Positions 29,923-37,691 of a stretch of DNA of 64,000 nt are shown piece after piece. The notes below the pieces were generated by a model that saw only the letters and a program-made list of their open reading frames with translations, was not told the DNA's origin and searched no databases. Each line of letters starts with the position of its first letter. The stretch's first letter is position 1. Source of the stretch: Gordonia sp. PDNC005 (GTDB lineage: Bacteria > Actinomycetota > Actinomycetes > Mycobacteriales > Mycobacteriaceae); NCBI RefSeq assembly GCF_016919385.1, contig NZ_CP070351.1, positions 1,612,001 through 1,676,000 of the forward strand, in the 5' to 3' direction. A program made the position numbers and the translations under genes.

Positions 29923-30478
29923 GTTCGCCGTCTCTGTCGAAGATCGTGAGGATCTCGGCGACCTTTCGATGAGCGGTGAACGCGTGCGGGACCATCGTCG
30001 AGAACTCCGCCGCTTCGCCCGCCTCGATGTCGATCACTCGATCAGCGAGTCGCAAGCGGACGGTGCCGGACAGTACGGTGAACCACTCGTAACCGGGGTG
30101 AACCCGCTGCTCAGGCTCCACCCCGGGCTGCGGCGTGAGGCGCATCTTGGCGACGATGACGCCGTTCTCCGCTCGATCGCGGGACAACATCCACGTGACG
30201 ACGCCGGGGCGTTGATGCGGTTCGGGTCGAATCACGACGTCGCGGTCGTCCACAGGTTCCACGAGGTGATCGAGGGTGGTTCCGAGCGCCCGTGCGATCG
30301 GAACGAGCTGATCGAGGGCCACTCTGCGATGGCCGGTCTCGATGCGAGACAGCGTCGAGGGGCTGAGGTGGCACCGGCGGGCCAGGGAGTCGAGAGTCCA
30401 TCCCTGGGCGATCCGCAGGCCTCGGATGCGGGCTCGGACCAGGCTGTCGACCTCGTTCTCGATCGATTCTTGCGTCAT
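29894..30478 (-). CDS. XRE-family regulator with C-terminal cupin domain
   Basis: 194 residues from the ATG at 30478 (MTQESIENEVDSLV). An N-terminal helix-turn-helix (LDSLARRCHLSPSTLSRIETGHRR, given here as LDSLARRCHLSP then TLSRIETG) covers about residues 25-75. A cupin follows, with HPGYEWFTVLSGTVRL and IDIEAGEAAEF. Such proteins sense a small ligand in the cupin. It is divergent from a flavin oxidoreductase with only 49 nt between starts, so that gene is the likely target. A longer start at 30505 would overlap the opposing promoter. Confidence 0.85.
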   Translation of the reverse strand: MTQESIENEVDSLVRARIRGLRIAQGWTLDSLARRCHLSPSTLSRIETGHRRVALDQLVPIARALGTTLDHLVEPVDDRDVVIRPEPHQRPGVVTWMLSRDRAENGVIVAKMRLTPQPGVEPEQRVHPGYEWFTVLSGTVRLRLADRVIDIEAGEAAEFSTMVPHAFTAHRKVAEILTIFDRDGERAHLTADQR

Positions 30479-30514
30479 GGGCAAGAGTGTATGCCAGATC
30501 GGCAATCGCCGTTG

Positions 30515-30520
30515 TACGGT
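30515..30520 (+). promoter_or_regulatory. Candidate -10 box of the oxidoreductase at 30528 (leaderless)
   Basis: TACGGT ends 7 nt before the ATG. The short intergenic region to the divergent XRE-cupin gene must also hold that regulator's promoter and any operator. Confidence 0.45.
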
Positions 30521-30527
30521 CGGCTAC

Positions 30528-31466
30528 ATGAGCAACTCGACAGGCAACACCGGGGTCCGATTCGACGCAGTCATCGTGGGGGGAGGCGCTGCCGGACTGT
30601 CCGGCGCGGTCGCCCTCGGACGGTCACTGCGCACAGTCCTGGTCGTGGACAAGGGAGAACAACGGAACCTGCCGTCAGACGCCGCGCACAACGTGATCGC
30701 CCGTGAGGGGATATCACCCGCAGAGCTGGTCGCGGAGGGGCGACGGGAAGCAGCGTCGTACGGCGTCGAGTTCGCCGACGATGCAGTGATCTCGGTCGAG
30801 CGGGACGGGGACTTCACGGTCTGCCTCGGCTCCGGACGGATCGTGAAGGCCCGACGGCTGCTGCTCGCCACGGGCCTCGTCGACGAGCTGCCTCGGATTC
30901 CCGGTGTGCAAGAAGCGTGGGGGCACGGTGTTCTGCACTGCCCCTACTGCCACGGCTACGAGGTCCGAGGCCGGCGTATCGGCGTCATCGCCACCACATC
31001 GATGGGATCGGTCCACCAGGCTCTGCTCTTCGCACAGTTGAGCCGGCACGTCACCGTCTTCGCGGGTTCGGTCGAGTTCGATGATCAGCAGCGAGCCGAG
31101 CTGCGGGCGAGCGGAATCAGCGTTGTCGAAGGTGAGGTGGAGCGAGTCATCGAGCATGATCGTGAAGTGTCCGGGGTCCAGGTGGACGGCCGGGTCCACG
31201 ACGTCGACAACGTGGTCGTCGGCACGCGGATGATGGCCCGGACCGCCCTCTTCGAGCAGCTCGGCGGTGTTCCGCAGGACCATCCGTTCGGCCAGTTCAT
31301 TCCGTCCGACCCGACCGGAGCAACCGGGGTAGACGGCGTGTGGACCGCCGGAAACGCTGGGAATCTCGCCGCGATGGTATCGGTCGCCGCGGGTGCTGGG
31401 CTGTTGGCGGGCGTCGCGATCAATGCAGATCTTGTCACCGCCGACGTTCGGTCGGCGCTCGTCTGA
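30528..31466 (+). CDS. Thioredoxin reductase-like NAD(P)/FAD oxidoreductase
   Basis: 312 residues from ATG 30528. Two Rossmann motifs are visible, FAD-binding VGGGAAGLSGAVALGR near residue 15 and the NAD(P) domain around GRRIGVIATTSMGS. The redox motif HCPYCHGYEVRG is the CxxC arrangement of the thioredoxin-reductase-like family, and the end WTAGNAGNLAAMV matches the FAD/C-terminal motif. Likely a flavoprotein disulfide reductase. The divergent XRE-cupin gene is its likely regulator. Start chosen from MSNSTGNTG after a TACGGT box. Confidence 0.85.
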   Translation: MSNSTGNTGVRFDAVIVGGGAAGLSGAVALGRSLRTVLVVDKGEQRNLPSDAAHNVIAREGISPAELVAEGRREAASYGVEFADDAVISVERDGDFTVCLGSGRIVKARRLLLATGLVDELPRIPGVQEAWGHGVLHCPYCHGYEVRGRRIGVIATTSMGSVHQALLFAQLSRHVTVFAGSVEFDDQQRAELRASGISVVEGEVERVIEHDREVSGVQVDGRVHDVDNVVVGTRMMARTALFEQLGGVPQDHPFGQFIPSDPTGATGVDGVWTAGNAGNLAAMVSVAAGAGLLAGVAINADLVTADVRSALV

Positions 31467-31528
31467 GTCCGTCCCATCCACCGGGACGGCGAGAGTCGCC
31501 ATCGGGCGTCGACTGCGACCATCGGCGG

Positions 31529-33019
31529 ATGCAGATGTTCACGTCTTCGGTCCGTCCCGTCTCTATCGACCAGGTCGAAGAGTTCGACCACGAGGTTGAT
31601 GTCCTCGTCGTCGGCTTCGGGTGCGCGGGGGCGTCCGCAGCGCTCGAGGCCGAGGCTTCCGGAGCGCGGGTGGTGATCCTCGAACAGCGCAGTGGTGGAG
31701 GCGGATCGTCGGCGCAGTCGGGCGGGGAGATGTATCTCGGAGGCGGGACATCCGTGCAGAGAGCATGCGGTTTCGACGACTCCGCATCCGAGATGGAGGC
31801 CTTCCTCCTCGCCGCTCTCGGACCTGACTGTGATCTCGAGAAGGTGCGGCTGTACTGCGAGAGCAGCGTCGCTCACTTCGATTGGCTGGTCGATCAGGGC
31901 GTGCCGTTCAAGAATTCGCTGTGGCCGACTCCGACGTGGGTCCCGCCCACCGACGACGGCTTGATGTGGATGGGGGAGAAGGCGTTCCCGTTCGCGGACT
32001 TGGCGACACCGGCTCCCCGCGGTCATCGGGTCACCGCTGACGGATTCGGCGGCAAGGTGCTGATGGACGTGCTCGGCCGCCGGGTCGCCGAGTCGAGAGT
32101 TGATGTGCACGTCGACACCGTCGCCCTCCGTCTTGTCGTCGACGGCAACGAGGTCGTCGGCGTGGCCGCACGACACTTCGACACGACGGTGACATATCGC
32201 GTGCGCGGTGGGGTGGTGATCACGACAGGTGGGTTCGCCGACAACAAGGCGATGCTCGCCGAACATGCACCGGCGCTTGTCGGTCTACCGGTCAACAGTG
32301 ACGGGGGTGACGACGGGCGAGGTATCGCGCTCGCTCAGGCCGCAGGTGCCGCCGTCCGCCACATGTCAGCAGGTAAAGTCGGGATCTCGCTGATTCCCGG
32401 GATGGCTGTCAGAGGAATGGTCGTTGACGATCGTGGCAGGCGGTTCATCAACGAAGACGTGTATCCGGGCTTGATCGGGCAGGCCGCGCTGTTCAAACAT
32501 GGACTGCGCGTCTGGGTGATCCTCGACGAGGAAGCGTTCGAGGAAGTTCCCGAAGTGGAACGATGGGGCGTGCGTCCGCACTATGTGGCGGAGACGCTCG
32601 CCGAACTGGAAGCCGAGATCGGCATGCCGGACGGGGCGCTCACGTCGACAGTCGGCGAGTACAACCGACATGCGGAGAACGGCGACGACCCGTACTTCCA
32701 CAAGGCGCCCGAATGGATCAGGCCGCTGCGATCACCGTTCGCGGCGATCGACGTCCGACGCGGCATCGCGCCTCCCGAGCACGGTGGAAGTACCGGCGGA
32801 GCCGAGGTGTTCACCATCGGAGGCCTTCGGACGTCAACCGACGGAGAGGTGCTCGACATCGACGGACTTCCGATTCCCGGACTGTACGGCGCCGGCCGCG
32901 CAACCTCCGGTCTGCACTCGTGGGGCTACATCAGCGGCACTTCGCTGGGGGACGGGACATTCTTTGGTCGGCGCGCGGGAAGTGCGGCCGCGCGGAGGTC
33001 GAGCACGTCCGCGGAATAG
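31529..33019 (+). CDS. FAD-dependent flavoprotein, fumarate reductase/KstD-like
   Basis: 496 residues from ATG 31529. It has an N-terminal FAD motif VLVVGFGCAGASAALEAE and the tail GLYGAGRATSGLHSWGYISG-type FAD motif of the succinate dehydrogenase/fumarate reductase flavoprotein family, to which 3-ketosteroid delta-1-dehydrogenases belong. The SAQSGGEMYLGGG segment early in the protein is typical. Steroid or related enone reduction/oxidation is possible but not shown. Gap to the preceding oxidoreductase is 62 nt and to the thioredoxin gene 29 nt, so the three could share a redox theme. Confidence 0.8.
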   Translation: MQMFTSSVRPVSIDQVEEFDHEVDVLVVGFGCAGASAALEAEASGARVVILEQRSGGGGSSAQSGGEMYLGGGTSVQRACGFDDSASEMEAFLLAALGPDCDLEKVRLYCESSVAHFDWLVDQGVPFKNSLWPTPTWVPPTDDGLMWMGEKAFPFADLATPAPRGHRVTADGFGGKVLMDVLGRRVAESRVDVHVDTVALRLVVDGNEVVGVAARHFDTTVTYRVRGGVVITTGGFADNKAMLAEHAPALVGLPVNSDGGDDGRGIALAQAAGAAVRHMSAGKVGISLIPGMAVRGMVVDDRGRRFINEDVYPGLIGQAALFKHGLRVWVILDEEAFEEVPEVERWGVRPHYVAETLAELEAEIGMPDGALTSTVGEYNRHAENGDDPYFHKAPEWIRPLRSPFAAIDVRRGIAPPEHGGSTGGAEVFTIGGLRTSTDGEVLDIDGLPIPGLYGAGRATSGLHSWGYISGTSLGDGTFFGRRAGSAAARRSSTSAE

Positions 33020-33036
33020 ACGGCTGCACTCTGCTG

Positions 33037-33043
33037 TTAGATT
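33037..33043 (+). promoter_or_regulatory. Candidate -10 box of the thioredoxin gene (leaderless)
   Basis: TTAGATT includes TAGATT/TTAGAT; it ends 5-6 nt before the ATG at 33049. Confidence 0.45.
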
Positions 33044-33048
33044 CAGGC

Positions 33049-33408
33049 ATGGCAACCATTGATCTGACAGGCTCAGACTTCGAGCAGACCATCGTCGACA
33101 ACAAGATCGTCTTGGTCGACTTCTGGGCCGAATGGTGCGGACCCTGCAAGCAATTCGCGCCGACGTACAGCGCGGTGTCGGAGAAGTTCGACGACATCGT
33201 GTTCGCGAAGGTCGACACCGAGGCCGAGCAGCAGCTCGCGGCAGCGGCCAGCATTCGTTCGATCCCGACGATCATGGCGTTCAAGGACGGTCACCTCGTG
33301 TACAACGAGGCAGGGGCGTTGCCGCCGCAGGCACTCGAATCCCTGATCGGTCAGATCCAGGAACTCGACGTCGAGAAGGCGATCCGGGAGAGTGGTCAGG
33401 CGCAGTAG
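33049..33408 (+). CDS. Thioredoxin
   Basis: 119 residues. A canonical thioredoxin with FWAEWCGPCKQFAP (active site WCGPC at about residues 28-32), the cis-Pro loop SIRSIPTIMAF and a C-terminal helix. It resembles mycobacterial TrxB1 (Rv1471) in having DTEAEQQLAAAASIRSIPT and in locus position between suf and the ABC-F gene. A TAGATT box 5 nt upstream of the ATG suggests a transcript of its own. Confidence 0.93.
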   Translation: MATIDLTGSDFEQTIVDNKIVLVDFWAEWCGPCKQFAPTYSAVSEKFDDIVFAKVDTEAEQQLAAAASIRSIPTIMAFKDGHLVYNEAGALPPQALESLIGQIQELDVEKAIRESGQAQ

Positions 33409-33464
33409 CGCCGTCACATCGTTCGGATGAGCGACGCGGCACCGCCGCGACAGTGCGCAGACCT

Positions 33465-33470
33465 TACGAT
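33465..33470 (+). promoter_or_regulatory. -10 box of the lipoprotein gene (leaderless)
   Basis: TACGAT ends 7 nt before the ATG at 33478, favouring that ATG over the in-frame ATGs at 33469 and 33427. Confidence 0.5.
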
Positions 33471-33477
33471 GATGGGC

Positions 33478-34620
33478 ATGCGCATCCTGTCACGAGCAGC
33501 TGTCCCCGCCGTCGCTCTCGCCGTCGCCGCGGTGCTCGCCGGATGCACAGTCGACGGTTCGCCGCAGCGCGGACCCGTGGAGCTTGATCTCGGAAAGTAC
33601 GGATCGATGCAGGCGGCGACGCTGCCGACTGCCACTACCGACGCTCAGTGGGCCAAGGTGCGCGCAGTCCGTCTCGCCGACAGCGTGGTTTTTCCCGTCG
33701 ACATCGACGCCGGCATGACCGACCTCAAGATGCCGACGATGCCTATCGTCGTTCCGAAGAACCTGGGCCTGGTGATGTCGGAGATGGTCGACCTGCCCGT
33801 GATGAAGCGATTCCAATATGGCTTCAGCATGGCGGCGGGGAACGGCCCCAACGATTTCGGTGTCAACCACGTCGTCATGCGGTTCGCCGACGACCGGGCG
33901 GCAGGCGACGCCGTCACACAGATCGGCGGCATCGCCGCCAAGCCGAAGGAATACAACAAGCCCGGAGGCGGCCCGGTGTCGGTGGCGGGCATGCCCAGGG
34001 CCAGCGTCGTCATCCACAACGTCGGGTCCAGCGGCAAACACGTGTTCACTGCCGTCTCGCAGGTCGCGTCGTACCTCGTCTACACCTGGGCAGACTCACC
34101 CGACCGCGCGTGGGCTGAGCGTGCGATCGTCACTGCATTCGACAAGCAGAAGGCCCTCCTCGAGGCAATCGGGCCCGAGAACACCGACCGGAATCCGGAC
34201 CCGACCGGCCTGATCCGCGGCACCATTCGGGTGCCCGCCGATGAGCAGACCGTCTCTACCCAGATCGTGCTCGGTCAGCGCGGCGCCGCGCTGTTCTACG
34301 GAAACGGCCCCGAGGCCTACAGCGAGCTGAAGAAGGCGGGAATCACCGCCGCGGCGATGAACCAGACTCAGGCCTACCGTGCGGCCGGCCCAGCGCAGGC
34401 GGAGGGGTGGCGCGACTACCTGATCAAGGGGTTCGGCGACGACACCTCACGCAAGGCCGCCAGCCCCCGCGACCTGTCGTCGGCCAAGTGCTTCCAGAAG
34501 GACGATCGAGTCGGCTGCTTCATCGCCGTCGGCGACTACGTCGGTGAAGCGTACGGAAAAGAACTCCTCGACACTCAGCAGCAGATCTCGGCCGTCTACA
34601 CGTTCCTGAAGAAGATGTGA
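33478..34620 (+). CDS. Lipoprotein of unknown function (DUF7373-like)
   Basis: 380 residues from the ATG at 33478 (MRILSRAAVPAVALAV). A signal peptide ends in lipobox LAGC with the lipidated Cys at about residue 23. The mature protein opens TVDGSPQRGPVELDLGKYGS, like the lipoproteins of the DUF7373 type found in Gordonia and Nocardia (recalled, not searched). No catalytic motif was found. Four further cysteines or so near the C-terminus (KCFQKDDRVGCF) may form a disulfide. The last 25 nt overlap the tail of the converging lycopene cyclase gene. Confidence 0.8.
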   Translation: MRILSRAAVPAVALAVAAVLAGCTVDGSPQRGPVELDLGKYGSMQAATLPTATTDAQWAKVRAVRLADSVVFPVDIDAGMTDLKMPTMPIVVPKNLGLVMSEMVDLPVMKRFQYGFSMAAGNGPNDFGVNHVVMRFADDRAAGDAVTQIGGIAAKPKEYNKPGGGPVSVAGMPRASVVIHNVGSSGKHVFTAVSQVASYLVYTWADSPDRAWAERAIVTAFDKQKALLEAIGPENTDRNPDPTGLIRGTIRVPADEQTVSTQIVLGQRGAALFYGNGPEAYSELKKAGITAAAMNQTQAYRAAGPAQAEGWRDYLIKGFGDDTSRKAASPRDLSSAKCFQKDDRVGCFIAVGDYVGEAYGKELLDTQQQISAVYTFLKKM

Positions 34621-35705
34621 CGTATCGAATGCGCCCCGACTCTCAGACGTAGACGGCAGGGGAGCACTCGGTAGACCGACCACATCGCCCGCAACACTCC
34701 CACCGCATCGTCGCGAGTTGAGAGATACCCGCGCTGCACGTCCGGTTCGAGCCGGAAGAAGGCGTCGAAGAACATGATCAGGTCCTCGACGGTGAGACGC
34801 ACGAGAACACCGAGACCCAATCGGCGTAGGCGGAACGCAAGCCGAGCACGCCTCGTCCACAATGCGGCGTGGGGACTGCGGCCCGCGATCACCGACTCGA
34901 CGATGACGTCTGCCGCCGCCAGTGATTGCGCCACGCTGTATCCAGTGGCCGGATTCATCATGCCGCCGGCCGCTCCGAACCGGAGCGCGTCGCCCGGCCT
35001 GTGCCGCCAGGGTCTGGACGACACGAGCATAGGGAAGTCGACGTGTTCATCGATCCGCGTCGCTCCACCTCGGTCGGCGTTCCGCACTGCGAGGTCGGCT
35101 ACCGATACAGGCGGACGTCCGGCGAGGCAGGTCTCCTCGACGAGTCGGCGACCATCGCCGAGCGGGACCCGGTAGCTGAAGGACGGACCGTCGCCGTCGC
35201 TGACGGGTCGCCAGTCCATGAGCACAACATCACGCTCTGCGGAATTGATGAACGCACCCGCCGCCGTCTGTCGGGTCAGCCCGGCGACGTCGACAAGGAA
35301 TGCTCCACGAGCGTCCACGACAAACCGGGCCCGGATCACGGCGCCGTCGTCGCACGTCACCTCCGTCGCCGAGACTGTCTGGGCGCGGGCGGCGGTCACC
35401 GTCGCCCCGTCGATCGACAGCGACCGCTGGAACCGTCCCGAATCAAGGACGACGTATCCGCGTTGAACGACCCTGCGTTCGGGTGTGAAGACGGCGAACG
35501 ACGACGCTGTCGCCGCTATCGACTTCGGTTCGAGCCACGAGGGACAATCGTCGGCGTACATGCCGTACGTCGCGGTCCACGCCTTCGTCGGAGAAGGGTC
35601 GACAAGACTGACACGCAGACCTGCGGCGAGTGCACGGTGGGCGAGCGCCCGGCCGGCGGGACCCGCTCCGACGACGGCCAGGTCGACTGGTCGGCCGGCC
35701 GTCAC
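34596..35705 (-). CDS. Lycopene cyclase family protein
   Basis: 369 residues from a GTG at 35705. A monotopic FAD/NAD(P) Rossmann enzyme with VVGAGPAGRALAHRALAAG at about residues 11-29, then VRFGAAGGMMNPATGYSVAQS-type sequence (here FGAAGGMMNPATGYS) that is characteristic of CrtY/CrtL lycopene beta-cyclases. It forms the beta-ionone ring of carotenoids. The start overlaps the stop of the SDR gene upstream (GTGA), so both are co-translated. No other carotenoid gene is in the window. Confidence 0.86.
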   Translation of the reverse strand: MTAGRPVDLAVVGAGPAGRALAHRALAAGLRVSLVDPSPTKAWTATYGMYADDCPSWLEPKSIAATASSFAVFTPERRVVQRGYVVLDSGRFQRSLSIDGATVTAARAQTVSATEVTCDDGAVIRARFVVDARGAFLVDVAGLTRQTAAGAFINSAERDVVLMDWRPVSDGDGPSFSYRVPLGDGRRLVEETCLAGRPPVSVADLAVRNADRGGATRIDEHVDFPMLVSSRPWRHRPGDALRFGAAGGMMNPATGYSVAQSLAAADVIVESVIAGRSPHAALWTRRARLAFRLRRLGLGVLVRLTVEDLIMFFDAFFRLEPDVQRGYLSTRDDAVGVLRAMWSVYRVLPCRLRLRVGAHSIRHIFFRNV

Positions 35706-36484
35706 AAACTTCCGGTCGCCAGCAGTCCGCCGTCCACCCTGAGCGTCTCACCGGTGATCCAGGCGGCGTCGTCGCCGACCAGGAACGCGACGGCGTTGGC
35801 GATGTCCTCGGGGCTGCCTAGCCGCTTCATCGGGTACGGCGCTGCCGCGGCGTCCTCGCCTGCAGCGAGGAGTCCCGCTGCGAATTTCGTCTTGACGATG
35901 CCGGGAGCGATGGCGTTGACCCGAATGGTCGGTCCGAGCTGCCACGCGAGTTCCTCGGTGAGCCGAATGAGCGCAGCCTTCGACGCACCGTACGCGGCGA
36001 TGACTCCGGTCGACCGAAGACCGGCGACCGATGCGATGTTCACGACCGCACCACCGCTGTCGGCCATCCCCGCGCGATGCGCTTCCTGGATGTAACCGAG
36101 GGCGGCGACGACGTTCGTGTCGAGCAACTTGCGAAACCCGTCCAGGTCGGCCTGCATGAGGTCGCCGAAGATCGGGTTGATTCCGGTGTTGTTCACGAGG
36201 ATGTCGATGCCTCCGTTGGCGACCGCGGCGGCGACCGCTTCCGCGCGATGAGCGGCGTCTCCGGTGTTGCCTGCGACGACGCCGACCACGGCGCCCGGGA
36301 CGGCCGCGCGGATCGTGTCGGCCGCCTCGGCGAGTGCGTCGGGTTTGCGGCCGGTGATGACGACGGCCGACCCGCGGCGGGCGAGTTCAGTTGCGACGGC
36401 CAACCCGATGCCGCGGCTGCCGCCGGTCACCAGTGCCGAGCGACCAGTCAAGTCCGTTGAAGAGGTCGAGTTCGAAGTAGTCAT
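35702..36484 (-). CDS. SDR family oxidoreductase
   Basis: 260 residues from ATG 36484 (MTTSNSTSSTDLTGRS). A classical short-chain dehydrogenase with [12 protein letters not shown] cofactor motif (about residue 20), NNTGINP, catalytic Ser in NIASVAG and YGASKAAL (Tyr and Lys). The C-terminal sequence WITGETLRVDGGLL is standard. Substrate unknown; the coupling to the lycopene cyclase gene raises the possibility of a role with a carotenoid or isoprenoid alcohol. Confidence 0.85.
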   Translation of the reverse strand: MTTSNSTSSTDLTGRSALVTGGSRGIGLAVATELARRGSAVVITGRKPDALAEAADTIRAAVPGAVVGVVAGNTGDAAHRAEAVAAAVANGGIDILVNNTGINPIFGDLMQADLDGFRKLLDTNVVAALGYIQEAHRAGMADSGGAVVNIASVAGLRSTGVIAAYGASKAALIRLTEELAWQLGPTIRVNAIAPGIVKTKFAAGLLAAGEDAAAAPYPMKRLGSPEDIANAVAFLVGDDAAWITGETLRVDGGLLATGSL

Positions 36485-36535
36485 GTCGATCACGTTATGT
36501 GATGGACGATTCAGTGGAGGCGAGGTCCGGTCGAG

Positions 36536-36541
36536 TAGGCT
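36536..36541 (+). promoter_or_regulatory. Candidate -10 box of the FUSC-like gene
   Basis: TAGGCT. Transcription from about 36548 would give a 26-nt leader with an AGGGGATGG ribosome-binding region before the ATG at 36574. Confidence 0.35.
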
Positions 36542-36573
36542 CCGCTCGTGCAACGCGCAGGGGATGGGTTCCG

Positions 36574-37611
36574 ATGAGGACAACGGTGCGCCCCGACCGC
36601 GACGACCACCACCATGCGTTGCGAGTCCTCGCCGGTCTGCTCGTTCCGATGTCGGTTCTGCTGCTGATCGGTCGGCCCGAACTACTGGTCTACGCGGTCT
36701 TCGGATCATTCGCCGGCATGTACGGACGTCGGGTCGCAGGACGCCCGCGGATCGTCCGGCAGGTGCAGGCGGGAGGTCTGCTCACACTCGGAGTCGCGAT
36801 CGGCGTCACGCTCGCCGCCATCGGCACTCCCGTCTGGGTCCTGGTGATCGTGGAGACGGTGTATGCGCTCGTCGGTTCACTCGCAGCCGACGTCGCGCGG
36901 CTGCGGCCCGCAGGGCCGTTCTTCTTCATCTTCGCTCTCGGCGCCACCGCGACCGTCCCTCCGGACCTCGTCGCTCCGCCGCTGGCTGTCGCGATCTGTG
37001 CCGCCACTGCAGTGCTCGCCGTGGGAATCGGAATGATCGGCGTCCCTCGTCCGTTGGATGGCAAACCCTGGCTCACCGGCATGCGGTGGCTACTCCGCAC
37101 CCCGCCGTCCGGGGTGCGTGTCCACGCGGTCCGGTACGCAGTCGCCGTCGGCGTCGCGGGTGCCATCGGGACAGTCCTCGGTTTCGATCACGCCAACTGG
37201 GCGATGGCGGCGGCCGCCGTGCCGCTGGCGGCGATCGACGGGACCAGGCCCGGTGACGCGACAACGCGCGCGGTCCTCGTCCGAGCAGGTCATCGAACTC
37301 TGGGCACCTTTGCCGGGTTGTTGATCGCCGCGGTGCTGTTGGCGTTCGACCCGGGCGCTGCGGTAGTGGCCGCCGTGGCGGTGTTCCTACTGTGGCCGAC
37401 GGAGCTGTTCATGAGCCGTCACTACGCGGTTGCGATCGGCTTCTTCACTCCGCTCATCATGCTCATGACCGAACTCACCGCGCCCGCACCGCCGTTGGAG
37501 ATGTTGACTCTGCGCGGAGTCGACACGTTGATCGGGGTGGCGGTAGGCGTCGCGGTCGCGGTGATGATCCCTGCTCGGCCGGGTCGACGGAGGGGCGTCA
37601 GCCGCGACTGA
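36574..37611 (+). CDS. FUSC-family membrane protein (putative aromatic-acid exporter type)
   Basis: 345 residues from ATG 36574 (MRTTVRPDRDDHHHA). About ten hydrophobic segments in two sets (residues ~18-160 and ~195-335), with PELLVYAVFGSFAGMYGRRV and the repeated second half GFDHANWAMAAAAVPLAA. This two-bundle arrangement resembles the fusaric-acid resistance/aromatic efflux family, though shorter and without the cytoplasmic domain of full-length members. An upstream ATG at 36499 is open but would start before the likely promoter. Function uncertain. Confidence 0.65.
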   Translation: MRTTVRPDRDDHHHALRVLAGLLVPMSVLLLIGRPELLVYAVFGSFAGMYGRRVAGRPRIVRQVQAGGLLTLGVAIGVTLAAIGTPVWVLVIVETVYALVGSLAADVARLRPAGPFFFIFALGATATVPPDLVAPPLAVAICAATAVLAVGIGMIGVPRPLDGKPWLTGMRWLLRTPPSGVRVHAVRYAVAVGVAGAIGTVLGFDHANWAMAAAAVPLAAIDGTRPGDATTRAVLVRAGHRTLGTFAGLLIAAVLLAFDPGAAVVAAVAVFLLWPTELFMSRHYAVAIGFFTPLIMLMTELTAPAPPLEMLTLRGVDTLIGVAVGVAVAVMIPARPGRRRGVSRD

Positions 37612-37652
37612 TGCGTCTCGGGTCACACACAGTGGCGTTTCGCTATCGAGGA

Positions 37653-37683
37653 TTGGCCCTGCGACCACCGCGATCCGTACGAT
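37653..37683 (+). promoter_or_regulatory. Promoter of the ABC-F gene (-35 TTGGCC, -10 TACGAT)
   Basis: TTGGCC at 37653-37658 and TACGAT at 37678-37683, 19 nt apart. The -10 ends 8 nt before the GTG at 37692, in the leaderless arrangement. Confidence 0.45.
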
Positions 37684-37691
37684 GGACCCTC

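Noticed and set aside
33427..33478. Longer lipoprotein start at 33427
   Set aside because: It would place 17 extra polar residues before the signal peptide and precede a -10 box that fits the ATG at 33478.
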